Positions 44,048 through 53,379 of a DNA stretch of 64,000 bases are shown one piece after another; positions within the stretch are counted from its first letter, which is position 1; each line of letters starts with the position of its first letter. The position numbers were made by a program, and so were the translations under genes. Under the pieces are notes generated by a model. That model had not been told where the DNA came from. It saw only the letters and a list, made by a program, of their open reading frames with translations, and searched no databases. Origin of the DNA: Thermoguttaceae bacterium (GTDB lineage: Bacteria; Planctomycetota; Planctomycetia; Pirellulales; Thermoguttaceae); NCBI GenBank assembly GCA_017407125.1, contig JAFQXE010000044.1:1-64000 (forward strand). Direction: 5' to 3'.

Positions 44048-44794
44048 ATGACTACATTCGCCGTTATTTTACCCGCTGCTGGACAAAGCAGCCGTTTTTC
44101 CAGTCGAAAATCCGAATTGGCGGAGTTTGACAGCCCGCTTTTGAGAAAAAAACAGTTCGCCATGATGGGGTCAGCCGCTGTTTGGGTTCACGCAGCGCGA
44201 AAATTTCTGGATCGCAAAGACGTAATTCAGATTATTATCGCTATTGCTGACGAAGACAGAACGGAATTCGAGCGGAAATTCCGTTCGAATCTGGTTATTG
44301 ACGGGATTGAAGTCGTCTCCGGCGGCGCGCAGCGGGCGGATTCCATTCGAAACGCCATGGCGAAAGTCAAAAAGGAAGCGGATTTTGTTTGCGTTCACGA
44401 CGCGGCGCGTCCATGCGTCTCCGCGGAACTGGTTGACAAAGTTTTTGCCAAGGCGGTTCAGACGGGAGCGGCTATGCTCGCCTGTCCTGTAACCGACACG
44501 CTCAAACGAGTGGATTCCAAAACTGGCGTTATTACGGAAACCGTTTCCCGCTCTGGATTATGGGGAGCGCAAACGCCGCAGGTCTTTCGGCGCGATTGGC
44601 TCGAAGAAGCGTACAAACTGCCCGACGCCTCTTCCGCTACTGACGACTGCATGCTCATCGAACGTCTGGGGCATAAAGTCAGCGTTGTCGAAAGTTCTCG
44701 GATAAATATCAAAATTACAACCCGGGAAGACTTGCAAATCGCCGCCCAACTTTTGACGCTCAATAAGAAAAAATCTCCATTGGACTTTTTTTAA
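44048..44794 (+). CDS. ispD: 2-C-methyl-D-erythritol 4-phosphate cytidylyltransferase
   Basis: 248 residues from ATG 44048. The frame is open to 44018, but those codons are heptad repeat, and MTTFAVILPAAGQSSRF is the family's N-terminus. The CTP loop (AAGQSSRF), 'GGAQRADSIRNAM', 'VCVHDAARPCVS' and 'TDDCMLIERLG' are all typical. It makes CDP-methylerythritol in the MEP isoprenoid pathway. A short insertion after the CTP loop (about 10-15 residues) is not usual. Leader: pyrimidine heptads, no SD. ispF is not adjacent. Confidence 0.95.
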   Translation: MTTFAVILPAAGQSSRFSSRKSELAEFDSPLLRKKQFAMMGSAAVWVHAARKFLDRKDVIQIIIAIADEDRTEFERKFRSNLVIDGIEVVSGGAQRADSIRNAMAKVKKEADFVCVHDAARPCVSAELVDKVFAKAVQTGAAMLACPVTDTLKRVDSKTGVITETVSRSGLWGAQTPQVFRRDWLEEAYKLPDASSATDDCMLIERLGHKVSVVESSRINIKITTREDLQIAAQLLTLNKKKSPLDFF

Positions 44795-45126
44795 TTGACA
44801 ATTAGCAATTTGTAATTACGCGAGCGGAATTCAAACCGGGAAGGTCAATTCCCGGTTTATTGCTCATGGAGTTGCTCGCCCTCAGTCGCCTCTGTGCATA
44901 TATCTTTATAGTCAAAAGACTTATTTCTCTAATTATATGCTGACGAAGCCTCTGCCTATCGCGTTTATGTCCAATTTACAGTTCCGAATTTTCTATTTTT
45001 CCCAATTATTCAAACCGGGGGGGTTGTAATTTTTTCAAAATCTATTAGAATCTGGCAAAAATAATAAATGTGAGGACAAAGACGTTATATTAAACCTGCC
45101 TACCAGAATTACCTGCCTTTATTAAA
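44795..45126. other. Intergenic: heptad-like and hairpin sequences, no gene
   Basis: AATTGAC/AATTAGC heptads at 44797-44818. A 9-bp hairpin AAACCGGGA/TCCCGGTTT lies at about 44833-44858, with no long T-tract. The rest is AT-rich with no gene or promoter I can defend. Confidence 0.55.
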
Positions 45127-45522
45127 ATGAACAGATTCCTTTGTAAAACGTCAGCAATGGCTAAATTGTACGTTATCCACGGAACCGCTACTACGGATTG
45201 CGTTTCCATTTCGTTGCCCTGTCTTATTGGTCGCTGTCGAGAAGCGGATTTATTTGTTGACAGTTTATTGGTTAGCCGCTGTCATTGTCGTCTGAATCTG
45301 GTAGACGGAAAAGTTTTTCTTACTGACTTGGGGTCTCGGAACGGAACGATGGTCAACGGTCAGTTCATACCGAAAAATGTTGCTGTAGAACTGAATAATC
45401 ACGGAATTTTTTCTATTGGTCCGTTAACGTTCCAGCTCGAATTCCAGCCGACGGAAGTTATTCGTGGCGGTAAAAACGCCGTTAATCCAGTTGGAAATTT
45501 GCAATTAGCAATTGGCAATTGA
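45127..45522 (+). CDS. Small FHA-domain protein
   Basis: 131 residues, almost entirely one FHA domain: 'LIGRCREADLFVDSLLVSRCHCRLNLVDGKVFLTDLGSRNGTMVNG' shows the GR, SR-H and NG phosphothreonine-binding signature (the SxxH reads SRCH). It would bind phosphothreonine sites made by Ser/Thr kinases such as the one at 39938-41629. The first ATG is used; an ATG ten codons on (45157, MAKLYVIHG) is equally plausible because neither has an SD. The last residues (NLQLAIGN) are translated heptad repeat. Cytoplasmic. Confidence 0.85.
   Translation: MNRFLCKTSAMAKLYVIHGTATTDCVSISLPCLIGRCREADLFVDSLLVSRCHCRLNLVDGKVFLTDLGSRNGTMVNGQFIPKNVAVELNNHGIFSIGPLTFQLEFQPTEVIRGGKNAVNPVGNLQLAIGN
45493..45522. repeat. 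AATTAGC-type heptads at the 3' end of the FHA gene
   Basis: Four CAATTAG/CAATTGG-type units run to the end of the coding region and supply its stop codon. The gap 45523-45784 then has a TATAAT (45680-45685) without a convincing -35, and a further CAATTAT heptad just before the phosphorylase ATG. Confidence 0.75.
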
Positions 45523-45784
45523 GAGCTGTATCCGATTAACGTTTGGCGTTTCCCGTAGCGTCTGATCGTTGACGCTGAAAACGATCTTGTTTTTCAGAAA
45601 TAACATGAATAATTGATTAATATACTGTATAAAATTAAGAAAACTTAAAATTCCTCTAGCATAAAATTGTAAATTAAGGTATAATAGAGTATAGTTTTAA
45701 AATAGTCAGTTGAGAGTGGCAAGAAGTGAGAAACCCTCATTTTAAGCTTCTAATATTCATTAACTTTATCAGTTATCAATTATC

Positions 45785-47995
45785 ATGAGTCAAACAGACC
45801 CTAGCAACAGTAAACAGCTTAAAAATAAACTTGATAGCCTTGGTTTGAACGCGGAATCGCTTTACGACAAGTGCAAAGCCATGGCGAACAACCTCTGGTG
45901 GTCGTGGCATCCGGAAATCATCAATGTCTTCCGCGACCTTGATCCGGATCTGTGGCGAAAACTGGATCACAATCCGATTGCGCTGCTTCGCACCTACGAA
46001 AACGATCAGGACAAATTCTACAATCGCGTTTTTGAGCTGACCATGGAAGGGCGTATCAACTATGCTTTTCGCAGACTCAAGCAGTACATGACCGATCGTC
46101 CGATTTGGGCGAAGACGAACATTGGCGTTTTGGGCGCTCGTCCAGTAGCGTATTTCTCTCTTGAGTTTGGCATTCACGAATCCGTTCCGATTTACTCCGG
46201 CGGTTTGGGCGTTTTGGCTGGCGACCACGTCAAGTCCGCCAGCGGCATGGGCGTTCCACTGGTTGCTATTGGTCTGTTCTATGACGAAGGATACTTTAAG
46301 CAGCACCTGGATTCCAACGGGAATCAGCAGGAAGAATATATCAATACAAAGATTGAAGATCTTCCCATGCAGCAGGTTCTCGGTCAGGACAATAAACCGC
46401 TGCGAATTCGAATTGAAACTCGCGACGGCGCTATTTTCTCACGCGTTTGGAAGATTCAGGTTGGGCGCGTTGAACTTTATCTTCTCGATACAGACGTAGA
46501 AGAAAACGATCAGCACAACCGTAAACTCACTTCCCGACTCTATGGCGGCACAAACGAAGACCGCATTCGCCAGGAACTTATCGTTGGCGTTGGCGGCGTT
46601 CGCGCTCTGCGAGCGCTGGGAATCAATCCTGGCGTATACCATCTTAACGAAGGACACTGCGCTTTCGCGACGCTGGAAGTCATGCGCGATTACATTCATG
46701 AAGACGGCATGACGTTCGACGAAGCCCAGCACACCGTTAACCGTCAAACCTGCTTTACAACGCATACGCCTGTTCCCGCCGGGCACGACCGATTCAATCA
46801 GCAGCTGATGGAAAAGTATCTGGAACCGATGAGCAGCGCTTTGGGAATCAGCTTTGATCAGCTCATGGCGTTGGGACGCGTTCATCCGGAAGACCACAAC
46901 GAAACGTTCTGCATGACCGTTTTGGGCATGAAAATGGCGCGGTACGTCAATGGCGTCAGCAATCTTCACGGCGTTGTTTCCCGACGCATGTGGAAAGACC
47001 TCTGGCCGGATCGCGACGAAAACAACGCTCCGATTGGTCACATTACCAACGGCGTCCATTTGCCCAGCTGGCTGGCGGCTCCGCTTTGGAATCTGTATAA
47101 CAGAACGTTCATTCCGGACTGGTACGATCAGATGTATCTGTACGAGGTTTGGAGCGACATCTACAAGGTTGAGCCGGGCGAGCTGTGGGAGACGCACCAG
47201 CTTCTCAAAAATCAGCTTATTGAATTCGTCCGCCGCCGCGTTACAAGACAGTGCGTTCGTCGAAACGAAAGCGAGTTCAGCGTCAGATCCGCTCAAAACG
47301 TTTTGGATCCCAACGCGTTGTTGATTGGCTTTGCCAGACGCTTTGCAACGTACAAGCGCGCAACGCTGTTCATGGACGATCTCGACTGGATGAGACAAAT
47401 TTGCTCTAATCCGGAAAGACCGGTTCAGTTTGTCTTTGCCGGCAAGGCGCACCCGGCTGACGAGCCTGGAAAAGCTCTGATTAAGAAAATTGCCGAGCTT
47501 CGCAAAGACCCGGTTTTGGGAAAGAACATCGTCTTCGTTGAAGATTACGATATCAACGTTGCCCGCCATCTGGTTCAGGGCGTTGACGTTTGGATGAACA
47601 ACCCGCGTCGCCCCTTGGAGGCGTCGGGAACGTCTGGACAGAAAGCCGTTCTCAACGGCGTTCTCAACTTCTCCGTTTTGGACGGTTGGTGGGCGGAAGC
47701 CTACAACGGCGTCAACGGATTTGCTATCGGAAACGGACGAGCGCACCGAACGGACGACAGCATTACAGACGCCCGCGACGCAGCGTCATTGCGCGATACG
47801 TTGGAAAACGAGATTATTCCTCTGTTCTACGATCGCGACGAAGACGGCGTCCCGCTGGCGTGGGTGGAACGCATGAAGAACTCCATTGCCTCTTTGGCTT
47901 GGCGATTCACCGCGCACCGAATGGTTGTCGACTACGTTAAAAAATGCTATCTTCCCGCCGCCGGCAACGTTACCTGCGACATGAACAGACGGTAA
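45785..47995 (+). CDS. glgP: Alpha-glucan (glycogen) phosphorylase, GT35
   Basis: 736 residues, of the shorter 'alpha-glucan family phosphorylase' type. 'NLWWSWHPE' is near the N-terminus, followed by 'VAYFSLEFGIHESVPIYSGGLGVLAGDH' and 'FTTHTPVPAGHDRF'. The PLP site is EASGTSGQKAVLNG with K620. It releases glucose-1-phosphate from glycogen or maltodextrin. No glycogen synthase or debranching gene is next to it. No SD; the leader just before the ATG is heptad-like (TTATCAATTATC). Cytoplasmic. Confidence 0.95.
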   Translation: MSQTDPSNSKQLKNKLDSLGLNAESLYDKCKAMANNLWWSWHPEIINVFRDLDPDLWRKLDHNPIALLRTYENDQDKFYNRVFELTMEGRINYAFRRLKQYMTDRPIWAKTNIGVLGARPVAYFSLEFGIHESVPIYSGGLGVLAGDHVKSASGMGVPLVAIGLFYDEGYFKQHLDSNGNQQEEYINTKIEDLPMQQVLGQDNKPLRIRIETRDGAIFSRVWKIQVGRVELYLLDTDVEENDQHNRKLTSRLYGGTNEDRIRQELIVGVGGVRALRALGINPGVYHLNEGHCAFATLEVMRDYIHEDGMTFDEAQHTVNRQTCFTTHTPVPAGHDRFNQQLMEKYLEPMSSALGISFDQLMALGRVHPEDHNETFCMTVLGMKMARYVNGVSNLHGVVSRRMWKDLWPDRDENNAPIGHITNGVHLPSWLAAPLWNLYNRTFIPDWYDQMYLYEVWSDIYKVEPGELWETHQLLKNQLIEFVRRRVTRQCVRRNESEFSVRSAQNVLDPNALLIGFARRFATYKRATLFMDDLDWMRQICSNPERPVQFVFAGKAHPADEPGKALIKKIAELRKDPVLGKNIVFVEDYDINVARHLVQGVDVWMNNPRRPLEASGTSGQKAVLNGVLNFSVLDGWWAEAYNGVNGFAIGNGRAHRTDDSITDARDAASLRDTLENEIIPLFYDRDEDGVPLAWVERMKNSIASLAWRFTAHRMVVDYVKKCYLPAAGNVTCDMNRR

Positions 47996-48003
47996 CAGTC
48001 AGA

Positions 48004-48165
48004 AGTCAGGAGTGAGGAATTTGCAATTAGCAATTTGCAATTAGCAATTTCGCAAAGCGCGATTCCCTGCTGGTTAAAGGGTAATATTGAATCCATCAAT
48101 AATCAGAGAATTGCGCCTTGCGTCAACTCCTCACTCCTTACTCCTAATTCCTAACTACTCTCCCA
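48004..48165. repeat. Compound heptad arrays after glgP
   Basis: 48004-48018 AGGAGTG-type units and 48019-48050 GCAATTT/GCAATTA units. A spacer with CGCAAAGCGCG follows, then 48124-48165 CTCCTCA/CTCCTAA units that complement the AGGAGTG part. No gene in 47996-48298. Confidence 0.8.
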
Positions 48166-48298
48166 CTCTGTTTAAAATAGATAATCTGTACCGATTGTAA
48201 CGGCGGTCTTTTGTTTTTTTCGGATTATTTCTAAAAATCGGTCTTTAATTTTTATTTCTTGACCTATACTCATATACTACATAGAGGAGTATAGTATC

Positions 48299-51103
48299 AT
48301 GAATAAGACCTACTGCGCATTATGCGGAATTTTACTCATAGCCGTTGCGGTTCTGTTAGGGTTGTCTCTGGCGGGATATTCTCCGTCGGACTCTCTGATG
48401 GGGAACTATTATCCCGCCCGTAGTTCGGAAACGATTAGCAACCCCTGCGGATATCTGGGCGCCTGGATTTCCGAACATTTGTTTTATTACGTGGGTTGGG
48501 GCGCTTACATTTTATTTGCGTCGCTGATTGCATACGCCTGGCTGACGATTTCCCGTCAGGCGATAGATCATCATATTTTCCGCGCCCTTGGCTGGTGGAC
48601 GGGACTTGTCGGAACATTGATTTGTTTCTCTCTGATATTTAACGATTCAATGTTTTCTTCTTTGCCGTACGGACCTGGCGGGCTGGTCGGCTATCAGGCA
48701 AAACAGTTTCTCCACGAACAGCTGTCCTTTGCCGGTACGTTTATTGTCGCTTTGAGCATGATTCTTTTCGGCGGGATTATGTGCGCTGAAAACATGATGT
48801 ACTTTTTATTGAACTTGTTCATCTTGAACCCGGCAAAGAAGATGTATCGTCTTTGGATTGCCGACGGCGGCGAGGCGCCGCAATTGGCAATTGAGGGAAC
48901 GGATAGCGACGTTTTAGTCAATAAAAAACCGGAGTCGGATAATAAACGCGAAGCGAAAACGTCCTCCTCGCAACTCGCAACTCGCAATTCGCAGCAATCC
49001 CCTGCGCCTTCTCCACAAACAATTTCCCAAAGTATGGATAAAGGCGACAACAAGGGCTGGTTCTGGAATCGAATTCTGCCGAAGTCGAAAACGCCGAAGC
49101 CGGAAATCGTTCTTCCGGAACCCGACAAGCAGCTTAAACTTGTATCGTCAGACGAAATTGACGAGGCTCTGGTTGAATCTCTTATCGGTCCGCCGGAGAA
49201 GGTAAAAGAACCGTATAAACTCCCGCCGATAGAACTGCTCAAACCGCCGGTGGTGTTCAATCAGGCAGCGTACGAAAAGGAAATCCAGAATACGTCATTG
49301 CTGCTGGAAACGACCATGGCGGACTATGGCGTTAACGTTCAGGTGGTTGACCATCAGACCGGTCCGATTTTGACGATGTACGAAATCAAGCCGGAACGCG
49401 GCACCCGTCTGAACAAGATTTCCTGCTTGACGGACGATTTGTCTATCGCCATGAAAACGGGCGGCGGCGTGCGAATTGTCGCGCCCTTACCGGGCAAGAA
49501 CACGATTGGAATTGAAATCCCCAACAAGAACAAAAAATCCGTTCGGTTCCGGGAAGTCCTTGAGGAATCCATGGAGCAGACGAAGGGCATGAACATCCCG
49601 ATTTATCTGGGCTGTGACGTTGCCGGCGCGCCGATTTACGCCGACCTCGCCAAGCTGCCGCACCTGCTCATCGCCGGTCAGACGGGTTCCGGTAAATCCG
49701 TCTGCTTGCACTCGATTATCACGTCCATGCTCATGACCCGGTCGCCGTCGCAGGTTCGCTTGCTGATGATCGACCCGAAGATGGTCGAACTGTCGCAGTA
49801 CAAGAGCATTCCGCACCTGATGCATCCTGTTGTAACAGACATGAAAAAGGCGGAAGCCCTCTTGGCGTGGGCGGTCGACAAGATGGAAGAACGTTACAAT
49901 CTGCTGGCGCAGGCGGGCGTTCGTCACGTTTCGCAGTACAATAAGCTGACTCAGGAAGAGCGTTTGGCGAGAATCAAGCCGCAGACGGAAGAAGAGCGTC
50001 AGAAGATTCCGGAAAACATGCCGTTTATCGTTATCATCGCCGACGAAATGGCGGATATGATGATGACCTGTCCGAAGGAAGTGGAATCGCACATTATCCG
50101 TCTGGCGCAAAAGAGCCGCGCTGTTGGAATTCACCTTGTTCTGGCGACCCAAAAACCGATTAGACAGGTCGTTACCAGCTTGATTAAATCGAACCTGCCC
50201 GCTCGAATTTCGTTCAAAGTTACCAACAATACCGACAGCCGCGTTGTTTTGGATTTGATTGGCGCGGAAAAGCTGATGGGGTCTGGCGACATGCTGTTCA
50301 TACAAAATGGTCCCGCGTCGCTCATCCGCGGTCAGGGCGCCTTCCTCGACGACGAAGAGATCGAACGTCTGGTTCGTTACGTCGGGAAAGAGGATCAGGA
50401 GTTTGAGCAGGATCTGGTTCAGTACACCGAAAACGCCGTTCAAGAAAGCGCTCCCGGCGGCGCGCCTGGAGAGGATATGTCCTCGAAAGACGAGCTTTAC
50501 GACGATGCGGTTGAGATTATTCTTAACGAAGGACGCGGCGGGTCGATTACCCTCCTTCAGTCCCGTATGGGTATCGGATACGGCCGCGCTGCGCGTCTGA
50601 TTGAGATGATGTCCAACGAAGGCATCCTCGGCGGTCATAATGGCGCCAAGCCGCGAGAAGTGCTGATCTCGCCGGAGGAATGGGAGATTCGAAAACGTCA
50701 AAAACAGGCGGCAAAACAGGCGTCAGCAGCGACTGCTCGATTTACCACGCCGTCGCCAGCGCCGACGCCTGTCCGTCCGCCGGTTTCAGACGCTCCGAAT
50801 ATGTACGCTACGTCCTCAACGGTTATCGTTCAGCCGGTAGAAACGCCGCCTCACAACGACCCTTTTGAATCGAAAAACTCTGATTCTTATTACGAATCAG
50901 AGGAAGAATACGACTACGAGGACGCTGAGGAATGTGACGAAGAATCCCCGTTCTATGAGGACGAAGAACTCAACGAAGACGAAGAGCTCAACGAGGACGA
51001 GTCCAACTACAACGAAATAGAAGCTCGTCTGCTGGAAAAAATCAGCAAAGCGTCTCAGGCGTATTTGGATAAGAACGGCGGACAAGGAATATCAAGAAGT
51101 TAG
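48299..51103 (+). CDS. ftsK: DNA translocase FtsK/SpoIIIE
   Basis: 934 residues. About four TM helices lie in 1-180. A linker (about 190-300) contains an in-frame heptad array (SQLATRNSQ, about 225-233). The alpha/beta motor follows, with Walker A GQTGSGKS (460-467), Walker B in FIVIIADE and 'GIHLVLATQKP'. The gamma winged-helix domain is at about 731-795 ('RGGSITLLQSRMGIGYGRAARLIEMM'). It pumps chromosomal DNA through the septum and activates XerCD by reading polar motifs. After gamma there is an uncommon 130-residue extension, Pro/Thr-rich then strongly acidic (many Glu/Asp/Tyr). SD GAGGAG at 48284-48289 is good. Confidence 0.96.
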   Translation: MNKTYCALCGILLIAVAVLLGLSLAGYSPSDSLMGNYYPARSSETISNPCGYLGAWISEHLFYYVGWGAYILFASLIAYAWLTISRQAIDHHIFRALGWWTGLVGTLICFSLIFNDSMFSSLPYGPGGLVGYQAKQFLHEQLSFAGTFIVALSMILFGGIMCAENMMYFLLNLFILNPAKKMYRLWIADGGEAPQLAIEGTDSDVLVNKKPESDNKREAKTSSSQLATRNSQQSPAPSPQTISQSMDKGDNKGWFWNRILPKSKTPKPEIVLPEPDKQLKLVSSDEIDEALVESLIGPPEKVKEPYKLPPIELLKPPVVFNQAAYEKEIQNTSLLLETTMADYGVNVQVVDHQTGPILTMYEIKPERGTRLNKISCLTDDLSIAMKTGGGVRIVAPLPGKNTIGIEIPNKNKKSVRFREVLEESMEQTKGMNIPIYLGCDVAGAPIYADLAKLPHLLIAGQTGSGKSVCLHSIITSMLMTRSPSQVRLLMIDPKMVELSQYKSIPHLMHPVVTDMKKAEALLAWAVDKMEERYNLLAQAGVRHVSQYNKLTQEERLARIKPQTEEERQKIPENMPFIVIIADEMADMMMTCPKEVESHIIRLAQKSRAVGIHLVLATQKPIRQVVTSLIKSNLPARISFKVTNNTDSRVVLDLIGAEKLMGSGDMLFIQNGPASLIRGQGAFLDDEEIERLVRYVGKEDQEFEQDLVQYTENAVQESAPGGAPGEDMSSKDELYDDAVEIILNEGRGGSITLLQSRMGIGYGRAARLIEMMSNEGILGGHNGAKPREVLISPEEWEIRKRQKQAAKQASAATARFTTPSPAPTPVRPPVSDAPNMYATSSTVIVQPVETPPHNDPFESKNSDSYYESEEEYDYEDAEECDEESPFYEDEELNEDEELNEDESNYNEIEARLLEKISKASQAYLDKNGGQGISRS

Positions 51104-51116
51104 GAATTGAGCGGCG

Positions 51117-51345
51117 AACGAAATGAAAGGCGGTAATGGAGCGACCAACGGGAGCGGAATTACGCAGTTCGCCAACGGCGAACCTAAACGCTGGAATTAC
51201 AATACCGCATTGATTTAATCAAACCGAAACGTCAGAATTACCAAACCCCCATTGGTTAATGGTTATTCCGACTTTTTGTTCGCCGTTCCGGCGAATGCGT
51301 AATTCCGTTCGCTTCGCGAACTTCATTACCGCCTTCCATTTTGTG
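51117..51345. repeat. Inverted pair of the GGCGGTAATGAAG dispersed repeat
   Basis: 51119-51185 (ATGAAAGGCGGTAATG ... GGAATTACGCAGTTCGCC) and the inverted version 51283-51345 (GCGTAATTCCGTTCGC ... ATTACCGCCTTCCAT). A third, nearly identical direct copy is at 57742-57808. Confidence 0.82.
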
Positions 51346-51370
51346 GGCGTCTGTACCCGAAGAAGGTTTT

Positions 51371-51617
51371 AATCACAAAGAACACAAAGAACACAAAGAT
51401 TTATTATTGTTCTTTACCTTTTCCATATTATCTATTTTACGCATTCTTTCCCATTCTGTTTTTGCCTTTGCCCCCCTTGACGAAACGGCGCGATAATAGA
51501 TAATTACAAGCTGTTAAAGCAATAGGATTTCAATATATAATTATATAATATTGAAAGGCTTCTCCGTGGGGTTCACCCACGACTACTACTGCCTACTGCC
51601 TATTGCCTACTGCCTTA
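51371..51617. repeat. Nonamer array, CCGTGGGG hairpin and CTACTGC heptads before purH
   Basis: 51374-51399 is GAACACAAA repeated in tandem (period 9). About 51564-51581 is a CGTGGG/CCCACG hairpin. 51585-51617 is a CTACTGC/CTATTGC array in the purH leader. No gene in 51104-51644. Confidence 0.8.
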
Positions 51618-51644
51618 CTAACCCCCTAACCCCAGCTACTACCC

Positions 51645-53213
51645 ATGACATCGCCTTCTGTAAAACGTGCGTTAATCAGCGTCAGCGATAAAACCGGATT
51701 AGCCGAATTCGCCAAAGGTTTGGTTGAATGCGGCGTTGAAATTTACTCTACTGGCGGAACGAAAAAGTTCCTTCAGGAAAACGGCTTGAACGTCAACGAA
51801 GTTTCCGCCTATACCGGATTTCCTGAAATGATGGACGGGCGTCTGAAGACGCTTCACCCGAAGGTATTCGGCGGAATTTTGTGCCGGCACGACAACCCGT
51901 CGGACATGCAGGGTCTGGAAGAACACGGCATTCTGACCTTCGAGCTGGTCGTGGTTAACCTCTATCCGTTCCAGGAAACCGTTGCCAAGCCGGACGTTAC
52001 GATGGCTCAGGCGATTGAAAAGATCGATATCGGCGGTCCGTCGCTGGTTCGAGCGGCGTCTAAAAACCACGCCTTTACGACCATTGCGACCAACGCGTCT
52101 CAGTACGCTGGCATTCTGGAAGAGATTCGCGCTAACGGCTGCACGACCTTGGAAACGAGAACCAAGCTGGCGGCTGCGGCGTTTGCTCATACGGCGGAAT
52201 ACGATCGCGCTATTGCCGACTACTTTGCCGGCGTTACGACTCAGGACGGGTTCCCCGGCTCGCTGTCGCTCAACTACACGCGCGCGTCGATTCTTCGTTA
52301 CGGCGAAAACCCGCACCAGAAAGGCGCGTACTATATCGCATCCAACGCAGCGGCGACGGGCAACATCGTCAACGCCGTTCAGCTCAACGGAAAAGAGCTG
52401 TCCTATAACAACCTCATGGATTTGGACGCCGCTCTGGCAGACGTCAAGTTCTTCAAGAAGCCGGCGGTTTCGGTAATCAAGCACAACAACCCGTGCGGTC
52501 TGGCTCAGGCGGACACCGTCGAAGAAGCCACTCGCAAGGCGATGGAAGGCGACCCGCTTTCCGCGTACGGGTCAATTTTAGGCGTCAACCGCGTTCTGGA
52601 CAAGGCGTCGGCGGAATACCTCGCTCAGCCGGGACGGTTTATCGAAGCGATTGCCGCTGTTGACTTCACGCCCGAAGCGCTGGAAATTCTCACGACCGTT
52701 CCGAAATGGAAGAACAACGTTCGACTCATGAAAGTCGGCCCTCTGACGCAGTCGTCTCAGTGGGCTTACCGACCGCTTGACGGCGGCATGCTCATGCAGG
52801 AAGCGGACGTTCTGGAAGACGATTCCGCCGACTGGAAAGTTGTAACAGAAGCTCAGCCGACAGACAAACAGCGCGAAGACATGGCGTTCGCCTGGGACGT
52901 CTGCCGCATGGTAAAGTCCAACGCGATTACCGTCGCCAAAGACAACATGCTTCTCGGAGCTGGCGCTGGTCAGATGAACCGCGTCGGGTCGGTGGAAATC
53001 GCTATCGCCACAGCCGGCGACCGAATCAACGGCGCCGTTTTGGCGTCAGACGCGTTCTTCCCGTTCCCGGACTCCGTCGAACGCATTCACAACGCTGGAA
53101 TTCAGGCGATTATTCAGCCTGGAGGAAGCATTCGCGACCAGGAAGTCATCGACGCCTGCAACAAGTACGGCATCGCCATGATTTTCACTGGAAAGAGACA
53201 CTTCCGTCACTAA
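51645..53213 (+). CDS. purH: Bifunctional AICAR formyltransferase / IMP cyclohydrolase
   Basis: 522 residues, the usual PurH length. The N-terminal MGS-like cyclohydrolase domain has 'ALISVSDKTGLAEFAKGL' and 'VSAYTGFPEMMDGRLKTLHPKV'. The C-terminal AICARFT domain has 'LRYGENPHQKGAYY', 'KHNNPCG' with the catalytic Lys-His, and 'MLLGAGAGQMNRV'. It performs the last two steps of IMP synthesis. Leader: pyrimidine-rich heptads running into ATG, no SD. No other pur gene is adjacent. Cytoplasmic. Confidence 0.97.
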   Translation: MTSPSVKRALISVSDKTGLAEFAKGLVECGVEIYSTGGTKKFLQENGLNVNEVSAYTGFPEMMDGRLKTLHPKVFGGILCRHDNPSDMQGLEEHGILTFELVVVNLYPFQETVAKPDVTMAQAIEKIDIGGPSLVRAASKNHAFTTIATNASQYAGILEEIRANGCTTLETRTKLAAAAFAHTAEYDRAIADYFAGVTTQDGFPGSLSLNYTRASILRYGENPHQKGAYYIASNAAATGNIVNAVQLNGKELSYNNLMDLDAALADVKFFKKPAVSVIKHNNPCGLAQADTVEEATRKAMEGDPLSAYGSILGVNRVLDKASAEYLAQPGRFIEAIAAVDFTPEALEILTTVPKWKNNVRLMKVGPLTQSSQWAYRPLDGGMLMQEADVLEDDSADWKVVTEAQPTDKQREDMAFAWDVCRMVKSNAITVAKDNMLLGAGAGQMNRVGSVEIAIATAGDRINGAVLASDAFFPFPDSVERIHNAGIQAIIQPGGSIRDQEVIDACNKYGIAMIFTGKRHFRH

Positions 53214-53218
53214 TGAAG

Positions 53219-53378
53219 CTGTTAGCTGCTAGCTCCTAGCTTTTAGCTTGGGGGCTGGCAGCTCTTGCTGTTAGTTTTTAAAGCTGGAAGCCAAAAACCA
53301 AAAGCTAGAGGCTAGTAGCTAGAAGCTAGAAGCTTTCCCTCCTACTCCCTACTCCCTATTCCCTACTCCCTACTACCC
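53219..53378. repeat. AGCT-type inverted heptads followed by CTCCCTA array
   Basis: 53219-53250 AGCTGCT/AGCTCCT-type units and the inverted AGCTAGA units 53302-53336 form a potential hairpin. 53339-53378 is CTCCCTA in about five units ending immediately before the topo VI B start codon. Confidence 0.85.
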
Positions 53379-53379
53379 A

